A stretch of 40,392 nucleotides of DNA, taken from NCBI GenBank assembly GCA_902727895.1, contig CACVAP010000033.1, positions 1-40,392 on the forward strand, given 5' to 3'. Shown here piece by piece: positions 26,794 to 33,976 of the stretch. The notes beneath the pieces are model-generated. The model had not been told where the DNA came from. It saw only the letters and a list, made by a program, of their open reading frames with translations, and ran no database searches. Both the position numbers and the translations under genes were made by a program. This DNA is from an uncultured Sulfurovum sp. Its GTDB lineage: Bacteria > Campylobacterota > Campylobacteria > Campylobacterales > Sulfurovaceae. Position 1 is the first letter of the stretch. Each line of letters begins with the position of its first letter.

Positions 26794-27930
26794 ATGCAAA
26801 ATACAATAGAATTTTTTAAACCATCAATTCAAGAAAATACAAAAAAATATATAGATGATGTTTTAAACTTTTCAGATAATGGGAAAGTTGATAAACTAGA
26901 AAATGCTGTTAAAAAATTTATCGGTTGCGAGAATGCTCTCGCTGTAACCAGTGGGACGGCAGCACTACATTTAGCAATGTGTGCTTTAGATTTTAAAAGA
27001 GGTGATAAAGTAATCTGTAGTATCAATGTTTTCCCTTCAGTTCCTCAGGCTGTTAGACACTTTGATGCAGAGCCAATCTTTGTTGATATTGAGGGAAAAG
27101 ATTACAACATAGATTTAGTGAACTTAGAGGCAGCACTAAAAAAGAATAAAAGTAAAAAGCTAAAGGCTATTGTTTTAAATCATATGGCTGGAAATATAGT
27201 TGATTTAGAAGCTGTTTATGCATTAGCTGATGAGTATAAAGTGAAAATTATTGAAGATGCTTCAAATGCACTTGGTGCGCAATATAAAGGTAATTACATT
27301 GGTAATACAGGAGCTGACATAACAATCTTCTCTTTTGCCCCACATCTATGTAATTCTACTGTTAATGGTGGAATCTTAATATGTAAAGATGAGAGTGTTC
27401 ATAAACGGGCCGAACTTCTTGGTTTTCATGGTATGAAAAATAGACACTGTGATACATTTGGTTCAGTTAATTATATTTATGATGTTGTTGATATTGGTTG
27501 GAAGTATGATTTAAGTCAATTAGAGGCAGCTTATTGTTTAGCAGAGTTTGAAGCTTTAGCTTCTACCTTAACTAGACGGAAAGAAATCCGAAAAATCTAC
27601 GCTACAGAGCTTGCTGGTGTAGACCATGTAACTATTCCTACAATTGATGAGGATGCTGTTATTTCTCAATATATAGTTGAAATTGATAAAAACCGTGATC
27701 ATTTTGTTGGACAATTAAAAAAAGAAGGTATAAATATTTCTGTGCATTATATGCCTCTACATTTAACGGAATATTATAAACAGAAATATTCAATGAAAGT
27801 TTTTGATTATTCAGTAGCACTTGGTTGTTTCCAGCGTGTAATGTCTTTACCTATGTATGCTTCTTTAACAAATGATGAAGTTAAACGTGTTTGTGATGCC
27901 ATTAAAAAAGTTGCGAATGAACACGTCTAG
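26794..27930 (+). CDS. DegT/DnrJ/EryC1/StrS-family protein lacking the Schiff-base lysine
   Basis: From ATG 26794 this protein has 378 residues and a fold-type I aminotransferase pattern of the sugar-aminotransferase family: FIGCENALAVTSGTAALHLAM, INVFPSVPQAVRHFDAEPIFVDI, KIIEDASNALGAQYKG, INISVHYMPLH and a C-terminal LPMYASLTNDEV. In family members that form the PLP aldimine, a lysine occupies the sixth position of SFxPxK; here the loop is SFAPHLCNSTVNGG, with leucine at that position and no lysine in the loop. The EDAxQ motif is EDASN. So it resembles PseC-type transaminases but is probably not a normal transaminase. A TTG at 26761 in frame is less likely given the promoter. It overlaps lpxK by 14 bases. 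Confidence 0.8.
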   Translation: MQNTIEFFKPSIQENTKKYIDDVLNFSDNGKVDKLENAVKKFIGCENALAVTSGTAALHLAMCALDFKRGDKVICSINVFPSVPQAVRHFDAEPIFVDIEGKDYNIDLVNLEAALKKNKSKKLKAIVLNHMAGNIVDLEAVYALADEYKVKIIEDASNALGAQYKGNYIGNTGADITIFSFAPHLCNSTVNGGILICKDESVHKRAELLGFHGMKNRHCDTFGSVNYIYDVVDIGWKYDLSQLEAAYCLAEFEALASTLTRRKEIRKIYATELAGVDHVTIPTIDEDAVISQYIVEIDKNRDHFVGQLKKEGINISVHYMPLHLTEYYKQKYSMKVFDYSVALGCFQRVMSLPMYASLTNDEVKRVCDAIKKVANEHV

Positions 27931-28849
27931 TCTGACTGTTTTTTTCGAACGACTTTTCTTTAAACCCAATCTTTTAGATTGGGTTTTAATCTTACTCCTT
28001 TCTCCCTTTTCTCTTCTCTATGCAAGTATTATGTTGTTTAGACGACTACTTAGCTTTAAAAAATCTTATTCTGTTGCTATTGTTAGTATTGGAAATTTGA
28101 CTGTGGGTGGTTCAGGGAAAACACCTTTTGTTATTGCTTTGGCTAAAAATTATGAAAATGCCTGTATTATCTCAAGAGGTTATGGACGAGAGAGTAAAGG
28201 ATTAGTAGAAGTAAGTAGAAGAGGACAAATACTATCTGATGTCTTTAACTCAGGTGATGAAGCAATGCTTATGGCTAAGTCCCTTCCTCAAGCTTCTATC
28301 ATAGTTAGTGAAGATCGTGAAATTGCCATAGAAAAAGCTATCGAAGATGGTGTGAAAGTGATTTTTTTAGATGATGGATTTAATAGAGTAAATATCAAAA
28401 AATATGAAATTTTACTTTTTCCTAAAAAAATCATTAATTACTTTACTTTTCCTTTTGGTCCTTTTCGAGAGTTTTTCTTTATGAAGTATATGGCAAATTT
28501 AGCTTTATATGAGAATATAGACTTTAAAAGATTGGTTAATATAGAGAATAAAACAGAGAAAATGTTGTTAGTTACGGCAATTTCAAACCCTGAAAGATTG
28601 AATTCTTTTTTACCTGAGGGGGTAATTGGACAAGTTTATTTCGAAGATCATGCTTACTTTAATGAGGCAGACTTAAGAGAAAAGTTTGTTGATTTTGGTG
28701 CTACTTCTCTTTTGATTACACAAAAAGATGAAGTAAAAATGGAAGGCTTTCAGTTACCTCTATCGGTCATGAAGTTAGAATTAGAAATTAAAGATAGTAT
28801 TTTAGAAAATATTAATACCTATATTAAGGAATATAATAATGCAAGATAA
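27917..28849 (+). CDS. lpxK: Tetraacyldisaccharide 4'-kinase LpxK
   Basis: This inner-membrane kinase phosphorylates the 4' position of the lipid A disaccharide precursor. With the ATG at 27917 it has 310 residues, close to the usual 310-340. An upstream in-frame ATG at 27872 would lie deep in the preceding gene and add a non-homologous stretch. Features: an N-terminal hydrophobic segment (LLDWVLILLLSPFSLLYAS), Walker A-like IGNLTVGGSGKTPFVIAL, SRGYGRESKG, GDEAMLMAKSLP and the Walker B-like FLDDGFNRV. The start overlaps the DegT-like gene by 14 bases and the end overlaps argB by 11, indicating translational coupling. Confidence 0.93.
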   Translation: MNTSSLTVFFERLFFKPNLLDWVLILLLSPFSLLYASIMLFRRLLSFKKSYSVAIVSIGNLTVGGSGKTPFVIALAKNYENACIISRGYGRESKGLVEVSRRGQILSDVFNSGDEAMLMAKSLPQASIIVSEDREIAIEKAIEDGVKVIFLDDGFNRVNIKKYEILLFPKKIINYFTFPFGPFREFFFMKYMANLALYENIDFKRLVNIENKTEKMLLVTAISNPERLNSFLPEGVIGQVYFEDHAYFNEADLREKFVDFGATSLLITQKDEVKMEGFQLPLSVMKLELEIKDSILENINTYIKEYNNAR

Positions 28850-29690
28850 GATTGATGTGGTAAAAACACTTTTAGAAGCTTTACCATATATTAAAAAGTT
28901 TAGAGATGAAAAGATAGTTATTAAGTATGGTGGTTCAGCTCAAACCTCTGAAGATTTGAAACAGAAATTTGCACAAGATATTGTACTTTTACATACGGTT
29001 GGGATGAAGCCAATAGTTGTACATGGTGGAGGTAAAAGTATTACTGATATGTTAAATAATTTGGGAGTAGATACGAAGTTTGTAGATGGACAACGTGTAA
29101 CAACTAAAGAAGTAATGAAAATAGCTGAGATGGTACTTTCCGGCTCTATTAATAAAGAAATTGTCTCTCTACTTAATAACCAAGGTGGGAAAGCCATAGG
29201 TATTTCTGGTAAAGATGCTAATTTTTTAGAAGCCATTCCAAAAGATTTTGAAAACTTTGGTTATACAGGAATTATTCAAAATGTTAATCCAGAGATGGTT
29301 TCTAATATAATCGATGATGGTTTTGTACCTGTGATTGCTCCTATTGCTGCTTCAGCTAATGTTGGGCATCCTGGATTTAATATTAATGCTGACTTGGCTG
29401 CAAGTAAGGTAGCTGTAGCTTTACAAGCTAGGAAAGTAGTGTTTTTAACAGATACACCAGGTGTTTTGGATAAAAATATGGAACTTATATCAACCATGGA
29501 TATTCAAAAAACAAATGCGTTAAAAGCTGATGGAACAATTAATGGTGGGATGGTTCCTAAAGTTGATGCATGTATTGAAGCATTACGAGGAGGCGTTAAA
29601 AAAGCACATATCATTGATGGTCGAGTAGAGCATTCAATTTTACTTGAAATTTTAACATCTTCTGGTATTGGAACATGTATTGAGTTGTAA
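28839..29690 (+). CDS. argB: Acetylglutamate kinase
   Basis: This 283-residue enzyme phosphorylates N-acetylglutamate in arginine biosynthesis. Motifs: VIKYGGSAQ (G-rich N-terminal loop), VVHGGGKSITDML, GQRVTTKEVMKIAEMVLSG, GFNINADLAASKVAVALQARKVVFLTDTPGVLD and a C-terminal GGMVPKVDACIEAL. The N-terminal helix ahead of the kinase core (DVVKTLLEALPYIKKF) is the extension found in arginine-sensitive hexameric forms, so feedback inhibition is plausible. It overlaps lpxK by 11 bases; no other arg gene is near. Confidence 0.96.
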   Translation: MQDKIDVVKTLLEALPYIKKFRDEKIVIKYGGSAQTSEDLKQKFAQDIVLLHTVGMKPIVVHGGGKSITDMLNNLGVDTKFVDGQRVTTKEVMKIAEMVLSGSINKEIVSLLNNQGGKAIGISGKDANFLEAIPKDFENFGYTGIIQNVNPEMVSNIIDDGFVPVIAPIAASANVGHPGFNINADLAASKVAVALQARKVVFLTDTPGVLDKNMELISTMDIQKTNALKADGTINGGMVPKVDACIEALRGGVKKAHIIDGRVEHSILLEILTSSGIGTCIEL

Positions 29691-29720
29691 ATTATTGATA
29701 CTAATTAATTACATGTAAAA

Positions 29721-29739
29721 GAGAATGATAATTAGTGAC
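29721..29739. promoter_or_regulatory. Fur-box-like sequence upstream of the DUF1538 gene
   Basis: GAGAATGATAATTAGTGAC matches 14 of 19 positions of the classical GATAATGATAATCATTATC box, including the full AATGATAAT core. It lies about 60 bases upstream of the candidate -10. AT-rich sequence gives such matches by chance, so this is only a candidate. Confidence 0.3.
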
Positions 29740-29799
29740 AAAATATGAACAATAAGTAGAAGTTCATTAGTTTATTTGTTAATGTAATACTTTAATTTG

Positions 29800-29805
29800 T
29801 ATAAT
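29800..29805 (+). promoter_or_regulatory. -10 TATAAT directly before the DUF1538 start
   Basis: A perfect TATAAT (in TTTGTATAAT) ends six bases before the ATG at 29812. Transcription starting seven bases after the hexamer would begin at the A of that ATG. Confidence 0.45.
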
Positions 29806-29811
29806 ATCGCT

Positions 29812-31323
29812 ATGAATGAGAGTATAAAAATATTTATGAATGATCTTAAAGGTTCCTTTAAAGATCTTCTTCCCATTATTGTTGTTGTAGCATTTTTTCA
29901 AACATTTATTATTCAAGCTATGCCAGACAATCTGACATCAATTGTTATAGGTTTAACCATTGTTGCTGTAGGTCTGGCATTGTTTATTAGAGGTTTGGAA
30001 CTTGGTATTTTCCCTATTGGTGAGAATTTAGCCATTGATTTTGCAAAAAAAGGGTCAACTTTTTGGCTTTTATTATTCGCATTTACTATAGGCTTTTCTA
30101 CCACGGTTGCCGAACCAGCATTAATAGCCATTGCAGAAAAAGCAGCAGTTATTTCAGGTGGATTAATTGATGCCTTTTGGCTGAGAATGACGGTAGCCCT
30201 TTCTGTTGGTTTTGCCATTGCTTTGGGTACTTTACGAATTCTTCTTGGACATCCAATACAGTATTATATTATTACAGGTTATATTTTAGTTGTGGTAATG
30301 ACCTTCTTTGCACCAAAAGAAATTATTGGTTTAGCTTATGACAGTGGTGGGGTCACGACCTCAACCGTAACGGTACCTTTAGTTGCAGCCTTGGGTATTG
30401 GTTTGGCTTCTAGTATTAAGGGTCGTAATCCAGCTATTGATGGTTTTGGACTGATTGCTTTTGCTTCATTAACACCAATGATATTTGTACAAGTATATGG
30501 AATTATTGTTTACTCATTAGGAGATGCTTCGAGTGTTTCGGCTATTGCAGATACTATTGTTGCAACAAAAGAAGTAGTTGTCCAGCAAGCTTTCTCATTA
30601 AAAGAGACATTTTTCGACTTACTAGGTGTAATTAAAGATGTTGCCCCAATTTTAATTGTTATTTTCTTTTTTCAATATATTATTATTAAAAAGTCTGTAC
30701 CACATTTACCAAAAATTGTTGTTGGTATTATTATGGTTATTTTAGGGCTTTATGCTTTTATCGTTGGTTTAGAGATGGGACTTTTTCCTATTGGTGAAAG
30801 TATTGCTTTTGCTTTAACGGCGATGGGAAATAATGCACTCATTTATCTTTTTGCTTTTCTTATTGGTTTTTCAACAACCATGGCAGAGCCTGCTCTTTTA
30901 GCCATTGCGATTAAAGCAGAAGAGATTTCAGAAGGTAAAATAAAGCAAAATGTACTTCGTTTTGTGGTAGCATTAGGAGTGGCAATTGGTATTGCATTAG
31001 GATCTTATCGCTTAGTTTCTGGTGACCAAATACACTATTATATTATTGTTGGATATTCCGTAGTTATTATTTTGACTTACTTTGCACCAAAATACATTAT
31101 CCCCATTGCTTATGATAGTGGGGGAGTGACAACTTCGACGGTTACTGTACCATTGGTAGCAGCATTAGGTTTAGGTTTAGCACAGAATATTGAGGGGAGA
31201 GACCCTCTTATTGATGGGTTTGGACTCATTGCTTTTGCCTCTTTATTTCCTATGTTAACGGTAATGAGTTATGGTATCTACGCCGAATATAAAAAACGAC
31301 AACTAAATAAGGAGATTGCATGA
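29812..31323 (+). CDS. DUF1538 polytopic membrane protein with internal duplication
   Basis: Counted from ATG 29812 the protein has 503 residues; a TTG at 29797 is unlikely because it precedes the -10 hexamer, and ATG 29836 is an alternative. Two homologous halves are obvious. Each has an F..LL....PI.VV.FFQ start, then G.ELG(I/L)FPIGE, then F.IGFSTT(V/M)AEPAL, and finally [21 protein letters not shown] followed by [11 protein letters not shown]. About twelve to fourteen hydrophobic helices fit. The duplicated, motif-rich helical hairpins suggest a transporter with inverted or tandem repeats; the substrate is unknown. It overlaps the next, PII-like gene by four bases (ATGA), implying a functional pair. 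Confidence 0.85.
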   Translation: MNESIKIFMNDLKGSFKDLLPIIVVVAFFQTFIIQAMPDNLTSIVIGLTIVAVGLALFIRGLELGIFPIGENLAIDFAKKGSTFWLLLFAFTIGFSTTVAEPALIAIAEKAAVISGGLIDAFWLRMTVALSVGFAIALGTLRILLGHPIQYYIITGYILVVVMTFFAPKEIIGLAYDSGGVTTSTVTVPLVAALGIGLASSIKGRNPAIDGFGLIAFASLTPMIFVQVYGIIVYSLGDASSVSAIADTIVATKEVVVQQAFSLKETFFDLLGVIKDVAPILIVIFFFQYIIIKKSVPHLPKIVVGIIMVILGLYAFIVGLEMGLFPIGESIAFALTAMGNNALIYLFAFLIGFSTTMAEPALLAIAIKAEEISEGKIKQNVLRFVVALGVAIGIALGSYRLVSGDQIHYYIIVGYSVVIILTYFAPKYIIPIAYDSGGVTTSTVTVPLVAALGLGLAQNIEGRDPLIDGFGLIAFASLFPMLTVMSYGIYAEYKKRQLNKEIA

Positions 31324-31670
31324 AGTTTACAGCATTGGTCGCAATAATTGAAGATAAAGATGAAGCAGCAGCTATTGACGTAGCTAAAGAAGCTGGAGCA
31401 GGTGGAGTAACCATTATACATGGTAAAAACATTGGACTTGAAGAGAAAAAAGTATTTTTTGGATTGACTTTAGAAGAGAATGTCTCTGTACTTTTATTTG
31501 TACTTCCTCGTAAATTATCGATGAAAGTTATGAAGGCTATTCGTACAAAATTTGATCTTGATAATGCACAGAATGCTGGGTTAGTATTTACCTTACCCTT
31601 AAGTCATGTTGCTGGATTGGATACGGAAGAGCTACATAAGTTTGAAGACGGCATTAAGTCAATGATATAG
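31320..31670 (+). CDS. PII-like protein partnered with the DUF1538 membrane protein
   Basis: This 116-residue protein has a ferredoxin-like beta-alpha-beta pattern as in PII proteins: [35 protein letters not shown], then [20 protein letters not shown]. It lacks the YRGAEY T-loop tyrosine of GlnB/GlnK, so it would not be uridylylated there. The start codon overlaps the DUF1538 stop. By analogy with AmtB-GlnK and SbtA-SbtB it may bind a nucleotide or metabolite and regulate the transporter (inference). Confidence 0.7.
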   Translation: MKFTALVAIIEDKDEAAAIDVAKEAGAGGVTIIHGKNIGLEEKKVFFGLTLEENVSVLLFVLPRKLSMKVMKAIRTKFDLDNAQNAGLVFTLPLSHVAGLDTEELHKFEDGIKSMI

Positions 31671-31717
31671 ATTAAAGCGTTAAAATATATTTATAAATAT
31701 TTAAAAAGGAAGATTAA

Positions 31718-32116
31718 ATGTTAGTTGAAAATGTAATGACTCGAGCTGAAGGACTTGTAAAAATTTCTCCAATGTCAACAGTACGTGATGCCTTAAAACT
31801 TATGAAAGAGAATGATGTACGTTCAGTAATTGTTGAAAAAACAGTGAACAGTGGTGCCTATGGACTACTTACTTTTAAAAACCTACTACAGAGTATTGTG
31901 GCAGAAGATGGTGATATTGATTTACTGAATGTTTATGACATTGCTGTTATGCCTGCTTTTTCTGTTTCTGGAAAACTAGATATACAGTATGCAGCAAAAA
32001 TGATGGTAAATTCAAGCATTAAGCGTTTACTGGTTATTGATAATAATGAACTTATAGGTATTTTAACCATGTCAGATATTATTGAAGTACTTATGGAAAG
32101 TGTTGATGCACTATAG
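31718..32116 (+). CDS. Tandem CBS-domain protein
   Basis: This 132-residue protein is essentially two CBS motifs: VENVMTRAEGLVKISPMSTVRDALKLMKENDVRSVIV...YGLLTFKNLL, and VMPAFSVSGKLDIQYAAKMMVNSSIKRLLVIDNNELIGILTMSDIIEVL. A stand-alone CBS pair (Bateman module) typically binds adenine nucleotides and acts as an energy sensor or regulatory subunit. A ribosome site AAAAGGAAG precedes the ATG. It lies 47 bases after the PII-like gene in the same direction, so it may belong to the same regulated unit. Confidence 0.9.
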   Translation: MLVENVMTRAEGLVKISPMSTVRDALKLMKENDVRSVIVEKTVNSGAYGLLTFKNLLQSIVAEDGDIDLLNVYDIAVMPAFSVSGKLDIQYAAKMMVNSSIKRLLVIDNNELIGILTMSDIIEVLMESVDAL

Positions 32117-32125
32117 TCTTTCAGT

Positions 32126-33040
32126 ATGCAGATAATTTTTGGACCCGTTAATTCCAGACGTTTTGGAAAATCTTTAGGCATAGACCTAAGCCCCTCAAAA
32201 AAACAGTGTAACTTTGATTGTCTTTACTGTGAATTAGCTCCTGCTAAAACAATGGATAGCTATGAAGATGTAGTTTCAATAGAAGAGATTATGGATGCAT
32301 TAAAAAATACTTTAGGAGAGCATCAAGACATTGATGCTTTAACCGTTACTGCCAATGGTGAACCAACACTTTATCCTCATTTATCTGAACTCATGGATGA
32401 GATTAATAAAGTAAAAGGGAATATCAAAACACTTATACTTTCTAATGCTGCTAATATTCATGAGCCTTACATCCAAGAAGCTTTACAAAAATTTGATACG
32501 GTTAAGCTCTCGTTGGATTGTGCGACAGGACGCTGTTTAAAACGACTTGATAGAGCGCATAAGAGTATTGATGTAGAAGATATTAAGTCTGGAATGTTAA
32601 CGTTTAAAGAAAAGTTCTTAAAACCTTTGATTATTGAGATACTTATTGTAAAAGGTGTGAATGATGGAGAGGAAGAGATAAAGGCTTTAAATGAGTATCT
32701 TTTGACGTTAAAACCCACACGTATTGATATTGGAACCATTGATAGACCTCCTGCTTATTATGTTGAACCATTATCGTATGAAGACTTACGCGCAATATCT
32801 TTGAAATTTGACAGGACTTTACCTGTTTATATTGCGTCAAGAAAAACAGTAACAGGGAAAGCATCAGCTTATTCAAATGAAGACATTCTAGAAACCATTA
32901 AAAAACGTCCTCTTACCTTGGATGACATAGAAGTACTGTTTGATGAAGAGAGTAAGCGAAGATTAGAGAAATTAGTAGATACAAAAGTGATTAAGACAGA
33001 AAATTGTGCTGGTTATGATTTTTTTGTACAAAATCCTTAA
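32126..33040 (+). CDS. Radical SAM protein (COG0731-like Fe-S oxidoreductase)
   Basis: In this 304-residue protein, the radical SAM cluster motif is C-N-F-D-C-L-Y-C (CxxxCxxC) near residues 28-35, preceded by FGPVNSRRFGKSLGIDLSP. The AdoMet-binding TANGEPTLYPHL (GEP motif) follows, then a TIM-barrel-like remainder and a small C-terminal winged-helix-like region (RPLTLDDIEVLFDEESKRRLEKLV). The family is widespread but poorly characterised; it is distantly related to wybutosine TYW1. The reaction is unknown. It starts nine bases after the CBS gene. A start without a clear ribosome site leaves the exact N-terminus slightly uncertain. Confidence 0.88.
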   Translation: MQIIFGPVNSRRFGKSLGIDLSPSKKQCNFDCLYCELAPAKTMDSYEDVVSIEEIMDALKNTLGEHQDIDALTVTANGEPTLYPHLSELMDEINKVKGNIKTLILSNAANIHEPYIQEALQKFDTVKLSLDCATGRCLKRLDRAHKSIDVEDIKSGMLTFKEKFLKPLIIEILIVKGVNDGEEEIKALNEYLLTLKPTRIDIGTIDRPPAYYVEPLSYEDLRAISLKFDRTLPVYIASRKTVTGKASAYSNEDILETIKKRPLTLDDIEVLFDEESKRRLEKLVDTKVIKTENCAGYDFFVQNP

Positions 33041-33067
33041 ACCTATGAATAAAATCTTAAAAACCTC

Positions 33068-33096
33068 TTGACATAAAAGAAGTTTTTGCCTATAAT
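33068..33096 (+). promoter_or_regulatory. Consensus sigma-70 promoter of the tRNA-Asn pair
   Basis: TTGACA (33068-33073), a 17-base spacer and TATAAT (33091-33096): both hexamers perfect at optimal spacing. It ends 37 bases before the first tRNA. Such a complete -35 is exceptional in this window and fits a strong stable-RNA promoter. Confidence 0.9.
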
Positions 33097-33133
33097 TGCA
33101 CTCCAATTTAAGCATTAGCTTTAAATTGTATGT

Positions 33134-33208
33134 TCCGGATTAGCTCAGTGGTAGAGTAGATGACTGTTAATCATTTGGTCGTTGGTTCGAATCCAACATC
33201 CGGAGCCA
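33134..33208 (+). tRNA. tRNA-Asn (GTT), copy 1
   Basis: A 75-base cloverleaf: acceptor TCCGGAT pairs with ATCCGGA, D-loop AGCTCAGTGGTAGAGT, anticodon loop CTGTTAA with anticodon GTT, T-loop GGTTCGAATCC, and encoded CCA at the end. It reads AAC/AAU, asparagine. Confidence 0.97.
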
Positions 33209-33260
33209 TAAAAAACTATAAGTTATTTAAATAATTTATAACTCACATTTCAATTTCTGT

Positions 33261-33335
33261 TCCGGATTAGCTCAGTGGTAGAGTAGATGACTGTTAATCA
33301 TTTGGTCGTTGGTTCGAATCCAACATCCGGAGCCA
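33261..33335 (+). tRNA. tRNA-Asn (GTT), copy 2, identical
   Basis: Same 75 bases as copy 1, base for base, including the encoded CCA, beginning 127 bases downstream. The 52-base spacer shows no second promoter that I can identify, so both are probably cut from one precursor. Confidence 0.97.
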
Positions 33336-33495
33336 CTTTTAAACAATTCCCACAATAAAATTTATTTTTCAAACTATAAGTAGCGTAGGAAGATTTATGG
33401 TAATATTCTCTGAATAAATATAGTTTTTTAATCCCATATATGATACTATCCGAAATACTTATTATAAGAATTTAATAATTAATAAAGGATAAGAA
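33336..33495. other. Leader region before the MOSC gene
   Basis: 160 AT-rich bases with no gene seen. An AAAGGA ribosome site lies just before the ATG at 33496. No convincing terminator for the tRNA transcript was recognised. Confidence 0.4.
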
Positions 33496-33942
33496 ATGTC
33501 GAATGGAAAAGTTTTAGCACTTTATATGACGATGCCTGCTGCAATGCGTTCTGGTCATAGAATGACCTGTGAAGATTTTGACTGTGATCCTGATGGAATC
33601 ATAGGAGATATGAATTACGAGACCTCAGAAGACAAAGTGATGTTACTTACTTGTCAGACAAGTTATGACATTGCAGAGGAAGCTGGTATTGTTATTAGTC
33701 AAGGTGTATTACTTGAAAGCGTTCATGTAGATATAGATCTTTACCATCTAAAAGCTGGTGATGTCATTGAGTTAGGTGAAACGCTGGTAGAAGTTACAGC
33801 ACCTTGTGAAGTTTATGGGTATTTGTATTCATTAGCACCAGAGTTACCTGAACTTATTCAAGGAAAACGTGGTCTTTTTATACGTCCGTTGGACTATGGA
33901 AGAGTAGCTGTAGGAGATGTTGTAAAAGCGCATAAAAAGTAG
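33496..33942 (+). CDS. MOSC-domain-like protein
   Basis: This 148-residue protein shows the pattern of a stand-alone MOSC domain, the beta-barrel domain of Moco sulfurases and YiiM/YuaD proteins: a G-D-rich start, VMLLTCQTSYDIAEEAGI, GVLLESVHVDIDLYHLKAGDVIELGETLVEVTAPCEVYGYL with a conserved-position cysteine, and a C-terminal GLFIRPLDYGRVAVGDVV. Substrate or carrier function is unknown; sulfur carriage to metal cofactors is the family hypothesis. It stands alone with its own AAAGGA ribosome site, and is convergent with truD across a strong hairpin. Confidence 0.72.
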   Translation: MSNGKVLALYMTMPAAMRSGHRMTCEDFDCDPDGIIGDMNYETSEDKVMLLTCQTSYDIAEEAGIVISQGVLLESVHVDIDLYHLKAGDVIELGETLVEVTAPCEVYGYLYSLAPELPELIQGKRGLFIRPLDYGRVAVGDVVKAHKK

Positions 33943-33968
33943 GTTCTTGTCTCTCAAGTACCTACTTT
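33936..33968. terminator. Bidirectional terminator between the MOSC gene and truD
   Basis: AAAGTAGGT (33936-33944) pairs with ACCTACTTT (33960-33968), with an inner CTTG/CAAG helix after one mismatch. The stem overlaps the MOSC stop codon and lies nine bases from the truD stop. A/T flanks give a modest T-run each way. Confidence 0.7.
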
Positions 33969-33976
33969 CTAATTTT

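Noticed and set aside
27872-27916. Upstream ATG for lpxK
   Set aside because: It would place 15 extra residues inside the preceding coding region; ATG 27917 gives the normal N-terminus with a short 14-base overlap.
29797-29811. TTG start for the DUF1538 gene
   Set aside because: The codon lies before the TATAAT hexamer and adds only five residues with no ribosome site.
33105-33127. Dyad in the tRNA leader as an operator
   Set aside because: The arms differ by one inserted base and are AT-rich; without conservation data it cannot be told from chance.
33134-33335. Tandem repeat suggestive of a small CRISPR-like or attachment site
   Set aside because: The two 75-base copies are complete tRNA-Asn genes with encoded CCA. 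No integrase gene or further copies are near.
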